A stretch of 36,823 nt of DNA from an uncultured Bacilli bacterium. GTDB lineage: Bacteria; Bacillota_I; Bacilli_A; RF39; UBA660. A program made the position numbers and the translations under genes. The stretch is taken from contig CAKOOC010000010.1 of assembly GCA_934098375.1 (NCBI GenBank), forward strand, positions 1 through 36,823, in the 5' to 3' direction. The notes beneath the pieces are model-generated. The model worked only from the letters and a program-made list of their open reading frames with translations, was not told the DNA's origin and searched no databases. Shown here in pieces: positions 1 through 7,752 of this stretch (position 1 is the first letter of the stretch; each line of letters opens with the position of its first letter).

Positions 1-486
1 AGTTTCTTCTTCACGTTTTTTAGCTTCTAGAGCTTTTTTACTTTCAACTTTTTCGTAGTCTTTAATTAAGTTTGCACGGGCTTTTTCCTTAGCAATTATT
101 TCAGCTTCTTCTTTTTTAGCTTCTTCTTTTTGAGATTGTAATAAAGCTTTGGCAGCTTTTTCTTCTGTTTTTCTTTTTTCAATTTCCGCTCTTTTTTGTT
201 TCGCTAATAACTTTGTTTTAGCATCAGTATAAGATTTAGGAAAATATTTGGTTAGTAGTTCATCATATTTTTCTAGATTATGAAATTCTATAATTCCGTC
301 ATAAAGTTCGGCTATAAATGTATCATTTTTTATTACACCATTTTTCATCACTTTATCATATGAACTTAGCTTTTCCATATTATAAGTAAAATCACTATCT
401 GATGCTTTTTTAACTAACTTATCATCACGATACATTAAAACATAATAGCCGTTTTCTTCGCTATATTTTAATTCAATTTTCGTCAT
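1..486 (-). CDS. Unknown protein with charged coiled-coil tail (3' end outside window)
   Basis: I do not recognise this protein. The reading frame is open from an ATG at 486 to the window edge, giving 162 codons without a stop. The first ~95 residues look like a small globular domain rich in Tyr, Lys and Asp. From about residue 96 the chain becomes almost pure Lys/Glu/Ala with heptad-like spacing, which predicts a long coiled coil. The start overlaps the last 14 bases of the DUF1292 gene, so the two are translationally coupled and share the promoter near 723-731. No signal peptide or membrane segment is visible. The coiled coil may continue past the window and a downstream domain could reveal its role. 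Confidence 0.75.
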   Translation of the reverse strand, partial: MTKIELKYSEENGYYVLMYRDDKLVKKASDSDFTYNMEKLSSYDKVMKNGVIKNDTFIAELYDGIIEFHNLEKYDELLTKYFPKSYTDAKTKLLAKQKRAEIEKRKTEEKAAKALLQSQKEEAKKEEAEIIAKEKARANLIKDYEKVESKKALEAKKREEET

Positions 487-703
487 CGCTATGTAAATAC
501 TCTTCTAACTTTTTATCTACAAAGTCCCAGTCTTCATTTTCAGTAATCTTTTCTAATGTTATTTGGCCTTCATTATTTTTTATAAGAGAGGCACTTATTT
601 CGCCATCTGGGCATTCATAAACAACAAAGTCTCTTTCTTTATAGTTAAATAGAAATAACACTTCCAATTTCTTTCCGTCTACTTCCAAATAATTATCTAA
701 CAT
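473..703 (-). CDS. DUF1292 (YrzB-like) small acidic protein
   Basis: This 76-residue protein matches the DUF1292 pattern from memory: an N-terminal beta hairpin, a VVYECPDGE-type core strand and a terminal EDWDFVDKKLEEYL helix. The family is widespread in Bacillota and has no settled biochemical role; in Bacillus the member is YrzB, near the alaS region. Length is normal for the family (about 75-95 aa). The start is supported by TAGGTGA seven bases upstream of the ATG. It is the first gene of a unit that continues into the coiled-coil gene, with a 14-base overlap. An extended -10 promoter lies just upstream, after the tyrS terminator. Confidence 0.8.
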   Translation of the reverse strand: MLDNYLEVDGKKLEVLFLFNYKERDFVVYECPDGEISASLIKNNEGQITLEKITENEDWDFVDKKLEEYLHSDDEN

Positions 704-722
704 ATACTAATCACCTATGATA

Positions 723-731
723 ATTATAGCA
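723..731 (-). promoter_or_regulatory. Extended -10 promoter for the DUF1292 unit
   Basis: On the minus strand the sequence reads TGCTATAAT, a consensus extended -10 (TGnTATAAT), about 20 bases before the DUF1292 start codon. No good -35 is visible, as expected for an extended -10 promoter. Confidence 0.6.
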
Positions 732-752
732 TAAATAAAATTTTTTATATAG

Positions 753-781
753 AAAAATTGTGGTTTATTATGCCACAATTT
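753..781 (-). terminator. Rho-independent terminator of tyrS
   Basis: Perfect 9-bp stem (AAATTGTGG at 755-763 with CCACAATTT at 773-781) and a 9-base loop. On the minus strand it is followed by a run of T. It overlaps the tyrS stop codon and ends the dut-tyrS transcript. Confidence 0.85.
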
Positions 782-1958
782 ATTTTCTTATAATTCTAAT
801 AATGGTTTTCTTACCTTTATGTAATACAAAATCAGATTTTTCGCAGACATAATTAGGATCAACGATTTTATCATCATTTATACTTATACCACCTTGAGTA
901 ACTAATCTTCTTGCTTCACTTTTAGATGGCGCTAGTTTACTTTCTACTAAAACATCTAGGATATTATTACTTGTTACTTCTACTTTAGGCATTTCATCAG
1001 TTACTTCACCATTAAAGATTTTGTCGCTTGTTTCTTTTGCTTTGTCTGCTTCTTCTTGACCATGTAAGTCTTTAACAACTTCATAGGCAAGAGTTTTTTG
1101 AGCTAATCTTTCTTCAGGGTGTTTTTTAAATTCGGCTTCAATTCTTTCAATTTCTTCTTTGGTTAAAAAGGTAAATACTTTTAAGTATTCAATAACTTTT
1201 GAATCATCAGAATTAATTAAGTATTGATATATTTTAAATGGTGATGTTTTTTCTTTATCAAGCCATAGAGCATTTCCTTCGCTTTTACCAAATTTCTTGC
1301 CGGTAGCGTCTAAAATTAATGGCATTGTAAAACCATATGCTTCTTTATTTTCAATTTTTCTTATAAGTTCAATACCAGTTGTAATGTTTCCCCACTGATC
1401 TGATCCAGCGGCTTGAAGAGTGCAGTTATAATTATTAAATAAATGAAGAAAATCAAATCCTTGTAATAAGGTGTATGAAAATTCTGCATAAGTGATGCCC
1501 GTTTCTAGTCTTCTAGAAATAATATCTTTTCCAAGCATATAATTAACATTGATATATTTTCCAATATCTCTTAAGAAATCTAAGAAAGTAACATCCTTAG
1601 TCCAGTCATAATTATTAACTATTTGAGCTTTACCTTCTAAAAGCATATTAACTTGTTTTTTTAAGCCTTCAATGTTTTTAGCAACTGTTTCCTTAGAGAT
1701 TATTTCTCTTTCCGCAGTTGGCCTAGGATCACCAATTAAGCCAGTGGCACCACCTACTAAAATAATAGGATGATGACCATGACGAGCTAATCTTTTGGCA
1801 GTAACAAATGATGCATAATGGCCAATATGTAAAGAGTCAGCAGTAGGATCAGTTCCTAAATAAAATGTTAAAGACTCATTATTTAATTTATTTTCAAGTT
1901 CGGGAGAACTGATGTCTTTTACGACGCCTCTCCATTTTAATTCTTCAAAAAATGTCAT
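780..1958 (-). CDS. tyrS: Tyrosyl-tRNA synthetase
   Basis: Class I aminoacyl-tRNA synthetase that charges tRNA-Tyr with tyrosine in the cytoplasm. The HIGH motif is at residues 44-47 and the KMSKS-equivalent KFGKS at 222-226. The tyrosine-binding stretch LQAAGSDQWGN is at about 181-191, and a C-terminal S4-like RNA-binding domain covers about 335-392. At 392 aa it is slightly shorter than typical bacterial TyrS (about 400-430). An AAGGAGG SD lies within the last codons of the upstream dUTPase gene, whose stop is one base away, so the two are co-translated. The only promoter seen is the one before the T-box at 2462-2593, so tyrS should be induced when uncharged tRNA-Tyr accumulates. Confidence 0.97.
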   Translation of the reverse strand: MTFFEELKWRGVVKDISSPELENKLNNESLTFYLGTDPTADSLHIGHYASFVTAKRLARHGHHPIILVGGATGLIGDPRPTAEREIISKETVAKNIEGLKKQVNMLLEGKAQIVNNYDWTKDVTFLDFLRDIGKYINVNYMLGKDIISRRLETGITYAEFSYTLLQGFDFLHLFNNYNCTLQAAGSDQWGNITTGIELIRKIENKEAYGFTMPLILDATGKKFGKSEGNALWLDKEKTSPFKIYQYLINSDDSKVIEYLKVFTFLTKEEIERIEAEFKKHPEERLAQKTLAYEVVKDLHGQEEADKAKETSDKIFNGEVTDEMPKVEVTSNNILDVLVESKLAPSKSEARRLVTQGGISINDDKIVDPNYVCEKSDFVLHKGKKTIIRIIRK

Positions 1959-1959
1959 A

Positions 1960-2445
1960 TTATTTTTCCTCCTTATTAGTAGAACCTATTCCACCAGTTC
2001 TAACATTTGTTATTTCCTCTTCGTCATCGACGGTTAAGTATTTCATGAAAATGCCTTGAGCAATACGGTCGCCAGCTTTTACTTCTAAATCTTTTTCACC
2101 ATGATTAATTATTTTTACTCTAAAGTGTCCTTCATTGTCATCATTATTATAAAAATCAGAATCAATAACACCAACACTGTTAGCAAGAGTAGCACAATAT
2201 TTATAACCAAAAGAACTTCTAGTGTATAAATATAGTACTTCATCAGGATTCATAGCGACTTTTAAACCGGTTACAAAGGCTTTAGCTTCATGAGGTTTAA
2301 TAGTATAGTCTTCTAAGCTACAAATATCATAGCCGGCGGAATGTTTAGTACTTCTTTTAGGTAAGCTAAAAGTTTCGTATAAACTCTTATCATCTTTAAC
2401 ATCCTTTTTAAATTGTTCAAAACTTATTTTTTCAAATTTTCTCAT
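1960..2445 (-). CDS. dut: dUTPase-family nucleotidohydrolase
   Basis: Likely dUTP diphosphatase (dUTP to dUMP and PPi), which keeps uracil out of DNA and supplies dUMP for dTMP. All five trimeric dUTPase motifs are recognisable: AGYDI (I), TRSSFG (II), NSVGVIDSDF (III, with the catalytic Asp region), GDRIAQ (IV) and the C-terminal RTGGIGSTN arm (V). A longer frame opens at 2475, but that upstream ATG lies in the terminator U-tract of the T-box leader. The ATG at 2445 has AAAGGAG five bases upstream and gives 161 aa, normal for the family. It is first in a two-gene operon with tyrS and so appears to sit under tyrosine T-box control, which is unusual for this function. Confidence 0.88.
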   Translation of the reverse strand: MRKFEKISFEQFKKDVKDDKSLYETFSLPKRSTKHSAGYDICSLEDYTIKPHEAKAFVTGLKVAMNPDEVLYLYTRSSFGYKYCATLANSVGVIDSDFYNNDDNEGHFRVKIINHGEKDLEVKAGDRIAQGIFMKYLTVDDEEEITNVRTGGIGSTNKEEK

Positions 2446-2461
2446 AAATACTCCTTTACAA

Positions 2462-2593
2462 AATAAAAAAATCATTAATCTAAGGACGACTAATGCCGCG
2501 GTACCACCTTATTTCATGATTTTCATGCGCTTTAATATCTTAACGTGATATACGATTTAACTCTGGAAGTTGTAAGTTTCCGTCTTCATTAAC
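2462..2593 (-). promoter_or_regulatory. T-box riboswitch leader (short form), controls dut-tyrS
   Basis: The hallmark T-box core lies on the minus strand at 2496-2511 (AAGGTGGTACCGCGG). Antiterminator arms UAAGG (2507-2511) and CCUUA (2481-2485), the UGGUACC bulge and a GCG:CGU upper helix can all be drawn. The bulge UGGU would pair with the tRNA 3' end and a discriminator A. A competing terminator uses CAUUAGUC (2488-2495) with GAUUAAUG (2473-2480), followed by seven U. The RNA from the promoter to the T-box core is only about 85 nt, far shorter than a canonical Stem I. A small hairpin (GGAA 2565-2568 / UUCC 2578-2581) displays UAC, a Tyr codon, in its loop and is my candidate specifier. Confidence 0.88.
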
Positions 2594-2599
2594 GAGATA

Positions 2600-2628
2600 A
2601 GTATAACAAATGCTTAAAAGATAGTCAA
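2600..2628 (-). promoter_or_regulatory. Sigma-A promoter of the T-box/dut-tyrS operon
   Basis: -35 TTGACT (2623-2628), 17-base spacer, -10 TATACT (2600-2605). This near-consensus promoter fixes the transcript start near 2593, so the leader really is short. Confidence 0.85.
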
Positions 2629-2629
2629 G

Positions 2630-2671
2630 AAAAAAACTAGTTAGCTTTTTTTAAGTTTTTACTAGTTTTTT
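2630..2671 (-). terminator. Terminator after the ytxH-like gene
   Basis: Perfect 11-bp stem (2631-2641 with 2661-2671) overlapping the end of the coding region, followed on the minus strand by a T run. It separates the lipoprotein operon from the dut-tyrS promoter. Confidence 0.8.
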
Positions 2672-3056
2672 CTAATGATTTAGCAGTGCTACTTAATAAT
2701 TCAGCAGCTTTATCTTTTACTTCTTTAGCAGCTTTTTCTAAAACTGGAGAACTTTTTTCAACAGCTAAGTTATATAAATCTTCAGCTTTATCTTTAATTA
2801 CTAAAGCTTTTTCCTTAGCGATGCTAGCAACTTTTTCTTTGTCTAGATCAGCTAATTCTTTTTTTAATTCTTTAATTTTAACTTCAAGAGTACTTTTTAC
2901 TTCATCGTAATCTAACTCTTTAACTTTTCCCCATAATTCATCTAATTTTTTAGAAATGTCTTTTCTAGTTTCAGTTCCTTTCTTTGGAGCAAATAGAATT
3001 CCTAATCCTGCTCCTACTGCTAAACCAGTAAATAATGCACAACCTTTTTTACTCAT
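2637..3056 (-). CDS. YtxH-domain membrane-anchored protein
   Basis: This 139-residue protein has the typical YtxH N-terminus: a short Gly/Ala-rich hydrophobic segment (residues ~4-20, LAVGAGLGILFAP) followed by KKGTETRKDI. The rest is a long amphipathic Lys/Glu/Ala helix, probably coiled coil, to the C-terminus. YtxH proteins are general-stress or cell-envelope-associated in Bacillus; their molecular role is unclear. I chose the ATG at 3056. It overlaps the stop of the preceding gene by 8 bases (ATGAGTAA) and puts the hydrophobic motif at the N-terminus; the longer frame to 3107 would add a highly basic stretch that reads as shadow coding. It is last in a four-gene operon and ends in a strong terminator. 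Confidence 0.85.
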   Translation of the reverse strand: MSKKGCALFTGLAVGAGLGILFAPKKGTETRKDISKKLDELWGKVKELDYDEVKSTLEVKIKELKKELADLDKEKVASIAKEKALVIKDKAEDLYNLAVEKSSPVLEKAAKEVKDKAAELLSSTAKSLEKTSKNLKKAN

Positions 3057-3345
3057 AATCTTCCTCTTCTTCCTTTCCTTTTTTATTAAATAGTGGGATT
3101 TTCCCAATTAGAGTCATAATCCAATCACTTATTTTTGTTGTAACTAAATTAAATTTATTGTTGGCCATATTGATTATTTTGAAAAATCCATCTAATGACT
3201 CAACTTTTTCGGTAATATCATCAACTACATAATTAACTTTATCTATAGTTATTATAAGTTTTATTCCTAAAATAATTCCAATTACTAGTAAAATAATTAA
3301 TAAAATATAAATAATTATTGGTAATACTTCTGCCATAAATTCCAT
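3049..3345 (-). CDS. Small single-pass membrane protein (DUF948-like)
   Basis: 98 aa. Residues ~6-33 are almost entirely Ile/Leu/Val and form one membrane segment. A short helix with a repeated hydrophobic pattern follows, then an acidic KEEEEDYE tail. The arrangement and its position just before a YtxH gene recall the DUF948 (YtxG) proteins that sit with ytxH in Bacillus, but sequence evidence alone is weak. The start at 3345 has a strong AGGAGG seven bases upstream. It follows the acidic protein gene by two bases and overlaps the ytxH-like gene by 8, so all are co-translated. It could be a YtxH partner at the membrane. Confidence 0.75.
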   Translation of the reverse strand: MEFMAEVLPIIIYILLIILLVIGIILGIKLIITIDKVNYVVDDITEKVESLDGFFKIINMANNKFNLVTTKISDWIMTLIGKIPLFNKKGKEEEEDYE

Positions 3346-3347
3346 TT

Positions 3348-4181
3348 TTATTCCTCCTCTTCTTTTTCTTCATACATTGAATCTATTAAATTAAATAAGT
3401 CATCTTCTAAAGTTGTTTCTTTTTTTTCATCAGCATATGGTTCATCAGGAAGACTATCATCTTCTAATTTAATATTTTCAGTTTCGGCTTTAGAAACAAG
3501 CATACTTTCTTTTTTAACAATTGGTAATTCTTCTTCTTCTTTTTCTTCTTTTTTTACTTCCACTTTTTTATCTTTAGCAATTAATATTTCATCTAAAGTT
3601 TTTAGTGGTGGTTCTTCAAAATTTTCATCGAAGATTTTTTCTTCTTTCTTTTTAATGCCATGAGCCTTTTTTAAAGCATCATCTAAAGTAGGATTTTTAA
3701 TACCAACATCAGTTTTAATAATAACATCGTCTTTAGTATAATTTTGATCTAATATTCCATAAACTGGTGATATAACGGGTGATGGCTTGAATGCTTCTTT
3801 TTTAGTTTCTCTAGTTAGTATTTTTGAATAATCAGGAGCATCTTTTCTTTTAGGTGCTGGTTCATCATATCTTCTTGGTTCTCTATAATCTCTTAAAGGT
3901 TCTTTGTGTGATGCTGGTTTAACATCAAAATCATCATCAAATAAATAATCTTTTTTAGCAGTTCTAGATGGCACAGGCTCATCAAAATCAATTGGGAAGT
4001 TAAAACTTTCTTTCCGAGGCTCTTTCACTTCTGGAGCACTGTAGTCTTCTTTAGGTATCTTTATTTCCTTAATAGGATTTTCTTCTTTGACCTCTTCTTT
4101 TTTAGGTGTTTTTTGAATAACAGGTAATTCATCATCTTCGACATCAAATAAGACGTCTTTTAATTTTTTAAATACTCCCAT
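3348..4181 (-). CDS. Acidic, low-complexity cytoplasmic protein with amphipathic N-terminus
   Basis: 277 aa, not recognised. The first ~15 residues (GVFKKLKDVLFDV) form an amphipathic helix like the membrane-targeting N-terminus of SepF, but the SepF core domain is absent. The rest is Lys/Glu/Pro/Asp-rich and probably disordered. Short hydrophobic islands around residues 140-185 (e.g. SPVYGILDQNYTKDDV) and an acidic C-terminal helix could be interaction motifs. AAGGAGA precedes the start at good spacing. It lies 12 bases after the lipoprotein gene and 2 bases before the membrane protein gene, in one operon. I infer a scaffold-like envelope or division role; no function is established. Confidence 0.7.
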   Translation of the reverse strand: MGVFKKLKDVLFDVEDDELPVIQKTPKKEEVKEENPIKEIKIPKEDYSAPEVKEPRKESFNFPIDFDEPVPSRTAKKDYLFDDDFDVKPASHKEPLRDYREPRRYDEPAPKRKDAPDYSKILTRETKKEAFKPSPVISPVYGILDQNYTKDDVIIKTDVGIKNPTLDDALKKAHGIKKKEEKIFDENFEEPPLKTLDEILIAKDKKVEVKKEEKEEEELPIVKKESMLVSKAETENIKLEDDSLPDEPYADEKKETTLEDDLFNLIDSMYEEKEEEE

Positions 4182-4193
4182 TAAAATCTCTCC

Positions 4194-4832
4194 TTAATTT
4201 ACTAAATCATAATCCGGGATATCATCGCCTTCATATGTATCAAATTCTTTTTCTATTTCTAGGAAATTACTTGTACTTGAGTTGGTTTCAAATATATTAA
4301 ATTCTTCTTCACTAAAACTAAGAACGTTTTTTCCTAGCATATTTTCAATGATATCTTTATTAAATTTGATGGAACTAATAACGATTAATGAATTAGATAT
4401 AGCTTCATTAATTTTATCTTTATCTACCATCACTTCTATTTTAGCATAATTATACATTATTTCAATTAGATATTTGTCGTTTTTTTGATTTATTTCTAAA
4501 TATCCAGATGCTTTGTCATCTTTTAGATTTAAACTTTTATAGCTAGTCTTATTTTCCTTATAATCAAAGCTAGTTTTATTATAAAAACTAATCATATCAG
4601 CGTATAAATAGTAATTATAGTTTCCATCAGTTAATACTTCATTGGCTTTATCAGATGATAAAACATTCATATTGACAGGTAAATAATAAGTAAAGCCATT
4701 ACGGTATTCATTTGTTAAGGATAACTTACTTCGCTTTATAGTACTAACAAGATTTTCTATGCTAGTATTATTTATATTTACACAGCCAGTTAGAGATATT
4801 AATAAAATAGTTAATAATATTATTTTCTTCAT
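4194..4832 (-). CDS. Predicted lipoprotein of unknown function
   Basis: 212 aa. A short basic start (MKK), a hydrophobic stretch and the lipobox LTGC (Cys at residue 17) mark a lipoprotein exported by Sec and processed by Lgt/LspA. The mature part has alternating strands rich in Tyr, Asn and Ile and no Cys, resembling small all-beta surface domains, but I cannot name a family. It is first in the four-gene operon down to the ytxH-like gene, behind a near-consensus promoter at 4849-4877. The company (amphipathic scaffold, membrane protein, YtxH) suggests a conserved envelope module specific to this lineage; that is inference. Confidence 0.75.
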   Translation of the reverse strand: MKKIILLTILLISLTGCVNINNTSIENLVSTIKRSKLSLTNEYRNGFTYYLPVNMNVLSSDKANEVLTDGNYNYYLYADMISFYNKTSFDYKENKTSYKSLNLKDDKASGYLEINQKNDKYLIEIMYNYAKIEVMVDKDKINEAISNSLIVISSIKFNKDIIENMLGKNVLSFSEEEFNIFETNSSTSNFLEIEKEFDTYEGDDIPDYDLVN

Positions 4833-4848
4833 ATTTTCTCCTAGAGTA

Positions 4849-4877
4849 ATTATACCATTTATAAAATTGATTGTAAA
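4849..4877 (-). promoter_or_regulatory. Sigma-A promoter of the lipoprotein/ytxH operon
   Basis: -35 TTTACA (4872-4877), 17-base spacer, -10 TATAAT (4849-4854), with TGG in front making it an extended -10. The -35 abuts the trmB stop codon. Confidence 0.8.
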
Positions 4878-4878
4878 A

Positions 4879-5469
4879 TCATTTTATGGCATCTAAATAG
4901 TTGATAGTTTCGCCACTATCTCTAAATTTCATTTCGTACTCAGTTGGAACTGACTCAATTAAGGGAAAATCTAAAGAGACACGATTAAAATGAAAACCAG
5001 CATTATTTAATGTTTCAAGGGAATACGCAAATAAGCCTTTGTTATCAGTTTTCATAATAATATGAGTTTTACCACTAGAAATTTTATCGTAAAAGTCTAA
5101 AAAGATAGGACTAGTTAGTCTTCTTTTAGCGTGTCTAGTTTTAGGCCACGGGTCAGAAAAATTTAAATAAATAGTGTCGACATTTTTAGAAAATATCGCA
5201 TCTATATTTCCCGCATCAAAACACATAAATCTTAGGTTACTAGGAATGTCCTCTACTTTTTCTAAGGCTCTAACTAGAACTGATTCATATTTTTCAATAC
5301 CAATAAAATTAATATCAGGGTTTCTTTTAGCCATTTCAATAATAAATGAACCTTTTCCACAGCCAATTTCAATATGTAGTTTTTTTGAATTATCAAATAT
5401 ATTTTCCTTAATTATTAAGGGATGATTCGATACTATTTCTCTCGCATTTTTAACATTTCTTAATCTCAT
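4879..5469 (-). CDS. trmB: tRNA (guanine-N7-)-methyltransferase
   Basis: SAM-dependent enzyme that makes m7G46 in the tRNA variable loop. Motif I HIEIGCGKGSF is at about residues 32-42, and FIGIEKYE follows. The diagnostic FSDPWPKTRHAKRRL block is at about 114-128, and TEYEMKFRDSGETI near the C-terminus binds tRNA. The length of 196 aa is slightly short of the usual 210-215. The start has an AAGGAG-type SD. It is transcribed alone, divergent from the small Asn/Met-rich gene at 5528, and ends in TGA. Confidence 0.96.
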   Translation of the reverse strand: MRLRNVKNAREIVSNHPLIIKENIFDNSKKLHIEIGCGKGSFIIEMAKRNPDINFIGIEKYESVLVRALEKVEDIPSNLRFMCFDAGNIDAIFSKNVDTIYLNFSDPWPKTRHAKRRLTSPIFLDFYDKISSGKTHIIMKTDNKGLFAYSLETLNNAGFHFNRVSLDFPLIESVPTEYEMKFRDSGETINYLDAIK

Positions 5470-5527
5470 AGTTACTCCTTTATAAACTTTTTTCTTATAT
5501 TCACATATATTATGGTAGAGGTGAAAT

Positions 5528-5845
5528 ATGAAAAAAGATCGTAATTCTTTCTTTTCTGAATATGGGTTTAATCAGTCGACTGGATACATACCGAATATGA
5601 ACATGAACCAAATGGGAATGGTTCCAAATCAAACTGTTAGTGCAAATTCCCAATTTTATGCAGGGCCTTCTTTAAATAATAATAACGCTTACATGAATCA
5701 AAACATGTATAGTGATATTGATGCTAGAATGGCGAAAATTGAAAGAGAAATTAATAGGCTGGAATCACGCGTATCTAGACTTGAAGAAGGCGGAAAATCA
5801 TCTGGTGATGAAGTAAATTATAATACAAATATGTATATGGTTTAA
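5528..5845 (+). CDS. Small Asn/Met-rich protein with C-terminal coiled coil
   Basis: 105 aa, not recognised. The first ~60 residues are Asn, Met, Gln, Tyr and Ser-rich and probably disordered. Residues ~66-88 (DARMAKIEREINRLESRVSRLEEG) form a clear heptad coiled coil, and an Asn/Met/Tyr tail follows. A GAGGTG SD is placed well before the ATG. It is one of only two genes on the plus strand, convergent with the flippase gene one base away with no clear terminator between. The low-complexity head plus short coiled coil resembles small spore-coat or phase-forming proteins of Bacillota, but that is only a compositional likeness. Confidence 0.7.
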   Translation: MKKDRNSFFSEYGFNQSTGYIPNMNMNQMGMVPNQTVSANSQFYAGPSLNNNNAYMNQNMYSDIDARMAKIEREINRLESRVSRLEEGGKSSGDEVNYNTNMYMV

Positions 5846-5846
5846 T

Positions 5847-7502
5847 TTATTTTTTTCCTTTTAGTTGAAACTTACCACGGGTGAGTTTTTTTAATAGTTT
5901 ATTAATGGCATCTATTCCAAATATATGGTCTAAAATACCTAGTTTATAGCTTATATAGATAAATATAATACCACCAATAATGGCGTTTATAATAATTGTT
6001 AGAAGAGCTCCACCTTTTTGATAGACATTAAATGGTAATATTTTATTTAGTGGTAAAAGAACGATAACCATGAAAGAAGCTGGCACTAAAGATTTACCTA
6101 TCCATATAAATGTATCTTTGTAGTTTAAGCTAAATTCATTATTACCAACTAGTTTTAAACCTAGGGTAATAGAAATAATAAAGCCAATGGTTGAAGAAAT
6201 TATAGCGCCGTAATAAGCACCGATTCCAATTCTATGACATAAAAGCATTAAAGGAACGTCTAATAAAGCATTAGTAAGAAGACCAATTATGTTAGTTAGA
6301 TATACAGCTTTAAAACGGTTACAGCTTTGTAAAGTAGCACTTACAATCATAGAGATATTGCCAATTAAGGCATTAAAGATTATAACTTTTAAGATAGCTC
6401 CACCATAAGCATTGGTATTATAAAATATAGTCCAGATAGGTGTTGCCAAGATGGAAATACCAATCGCAAGTGGTAGTGAGGTGTAAGTCACAATTTGGAG
6501 GGCTTTATTTAAGTTGTGATTTAAACTTTGATGATCTTTTTTGGTAAATGATTCAACAATAGTTGGTATTAAGGTTACAGTCATCCCCATCGCGATAGAA
6601 TTTACAACCATGGCAATTTTACCACTCCATGTGGAGATAACACTAGTAATAAATTCGACATCGCTAGCGCTAAAACCTAATTTATTTAAAGTTCTTAAAA
6701 CTAAAACCATATCGGTAAAACTATAGATGTTATTAACGATATTAATAATAATAAATGGTATGGCATATTTTGCAATTTTTTTAACTATTTCTTTATTGGT
6801 AACATTATCTTTTTGGTATTCTTTATCTAGATTTAAATCGCTTTTATATTTATTCATGTTTCTTTTTAAATATAAATAAGCAACAAGACCGCCAAAAAAT
6901 GCGCCAGAAACAGCAATACCAACTGCTAAGGTTAGACTAGAATTAAAGACTTTGTAGGCTAAAAAGGAGCCAGCTAAAATCACAAATATTCTTACAACTT
7001 GTTCAATTAAATTACTTACTGATGAAGGAGTAAAATATTTATGTCCTTGAAAGTAGCCTTTAGTAACACTTAAATGAGGGATTATTAAAACGGCAAATGA
7101 TACACATCTTATAACAAAACAGACATCTTCAATAGTATTACCACCTGTTAAATCGCCAATTATTAAAGTGGCAAATTCTTCGGCAAAAACAAATAATAAA
7201 ATAAACATAATAATGGATATAAAGCCAATAATCTTTTTGCCTAAAGAAAATACTCTTGTTTTAGCTTCGAGGTAACCTAAGGCATTGTATTCACTAATGA
7301 TTTTACTAATAGCACTAGGAATGCCGGCAGAAGAGATACCTAAAAAGATAAGGTAGACATTGTAAGCGTAACTATATAATGCGCCGCCTTTAGAGCCGAC
7401 GATATGATAAAAAGGAATAACGTAAAGCATTCCTAGGATTTTTACAAAGATAACTGAGGCGGTAGATATAAAGGTACCTACCATAAAACTATTTTTTTTC
7501 AA
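5847..7502 (-). CDS. murJ: MurJ/YtgP-type lipid II flippase (MVF/polysaccharide transporter family)
   Basis: 551 aa, about 14 membrane segments, the length and N-terminal pattern (KILGMLYVIPFYHIVG) of the YtgP/SpoVB branch of the MOP superfamily. In Bacillus YtgP (MurJ) flips lipid II across the membrane for peptidoglycan synthesis. SpoVB acts similarly for spore cortex, and sequence reading alone cannot fully separate the two. Vegetative MurJ is the simpler guess because no other flippase is in view. The frame starts with TTG at 7502, right after the stop of the Cse60-like gene, with a GTGATGAG SD; an in-frame ATG at 7484 is the alternative. Confidence 0.88.
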   Translation of the reverse strand: MKKNSFMVGTFISTASVIFVKILGMLYVIPFYHIVGSKGGALYSYAYNVYLIFLGISSAGIPSAISKIISEYNALGYLEAKTRVFSLGKKIIGFISIIMFILLFVFAEEFATLIIGDLTGGNTIEDVCFVIRCVSFAVLIIPHLSVTKGYFQGHKYFTPSSVSNLIEQVVRIFVILAGSFLAYKVFNSSLTLAVGIAVSGAFFGGLVAYLYLKRNMNKYKSDLNLDKEYQKDNVTNKEIVKKIAKYAIPFIIINIVNNIYSFTDMVLVLRTLNKLGFSASDVEFITSVISTWSGKIAMVVNSIAMGMTVTLIPTIVESFTKKDHQSLNHNLNKALQIVTYTSLPLAIGISILATPIWTIFYNTNAYGGAILKVIIFNALIGNISMIVSATLQSCNRFKAVYLTNIIGLLTNALLDVPLMLLCHRIGIGAYYGAIISSTIGFIISITLGLKLVGNNEFSLNYKDTFIWIGKSLVPASFMVIVLLPLNKILPFNVYQKGGALLTIIINAIIGGIIFIYISYKLGILDHIFGIDAINKLLKKLTRGKFQLKGKK

Positions 7503-7685
7503 TTACTCATCACTTACATTTCTATATATTATCATGGCTGTGAAACAATAGATTTGCTCTTCTCCGCAAGCGGTAATGGCAACACTATATTTGATATCTA
7601 TTAAATCATCAACAGTCATTAAAAATGAGTTTACACTTCTTTCTAAATCTTTTTCGTGTGATTCATCAAATACTTTAACTAACAT
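7503..7685 (-). CDS. Cse60-family small protein
   Basis: 60 aa. The layout VKVFDESHEKDLE.. VDDLIDIKYSVAI.. EQIYCFTAMIIY matches the Cse60 family (PF10957) as I remember it. Bacillus Cse60 is a sigma-E-dependent sporulation gene product of unknown biochemistry, but homologues also occur in non-sporulating Bacillota. AAAAGGAGGG lies directly upstream of the ATG. Its stop is adjacent to the flippase start, so the two genes form an operon. The pairing with a MurJ/SpoVB-type flippase hints at an envelope connection. Whether this organism sporulates cannot be told from this window. Confidence 0.8.
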   Translation of the reverse strand: MLVKVFDESHEKDLERSVNSFLMTVDDLIDIKYSVAITACGEEQIYCFTAMIIYRNVSDE

Positions 7686-7752
7686 ATTCCCTCCTTTTTA
7701 TTTATTTTATAATTTAAAAACTGAGGAAATTGTCGAATTAAAATATATGTAT

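Noticed and set aside
2446..2475. Upstream ATG of the dUTPase gene
   Set aside because: It lies in the U-tract of the T-box terminator; the ATG at 2445 has a proper SD and fits family length.
4879..4881. TGA read as Trp (Mollicutes code)
   Set aside because: TGA closes trmB, nifS-like and ZIP genes exactly at the family C-termini, and Trp residues use TGG.
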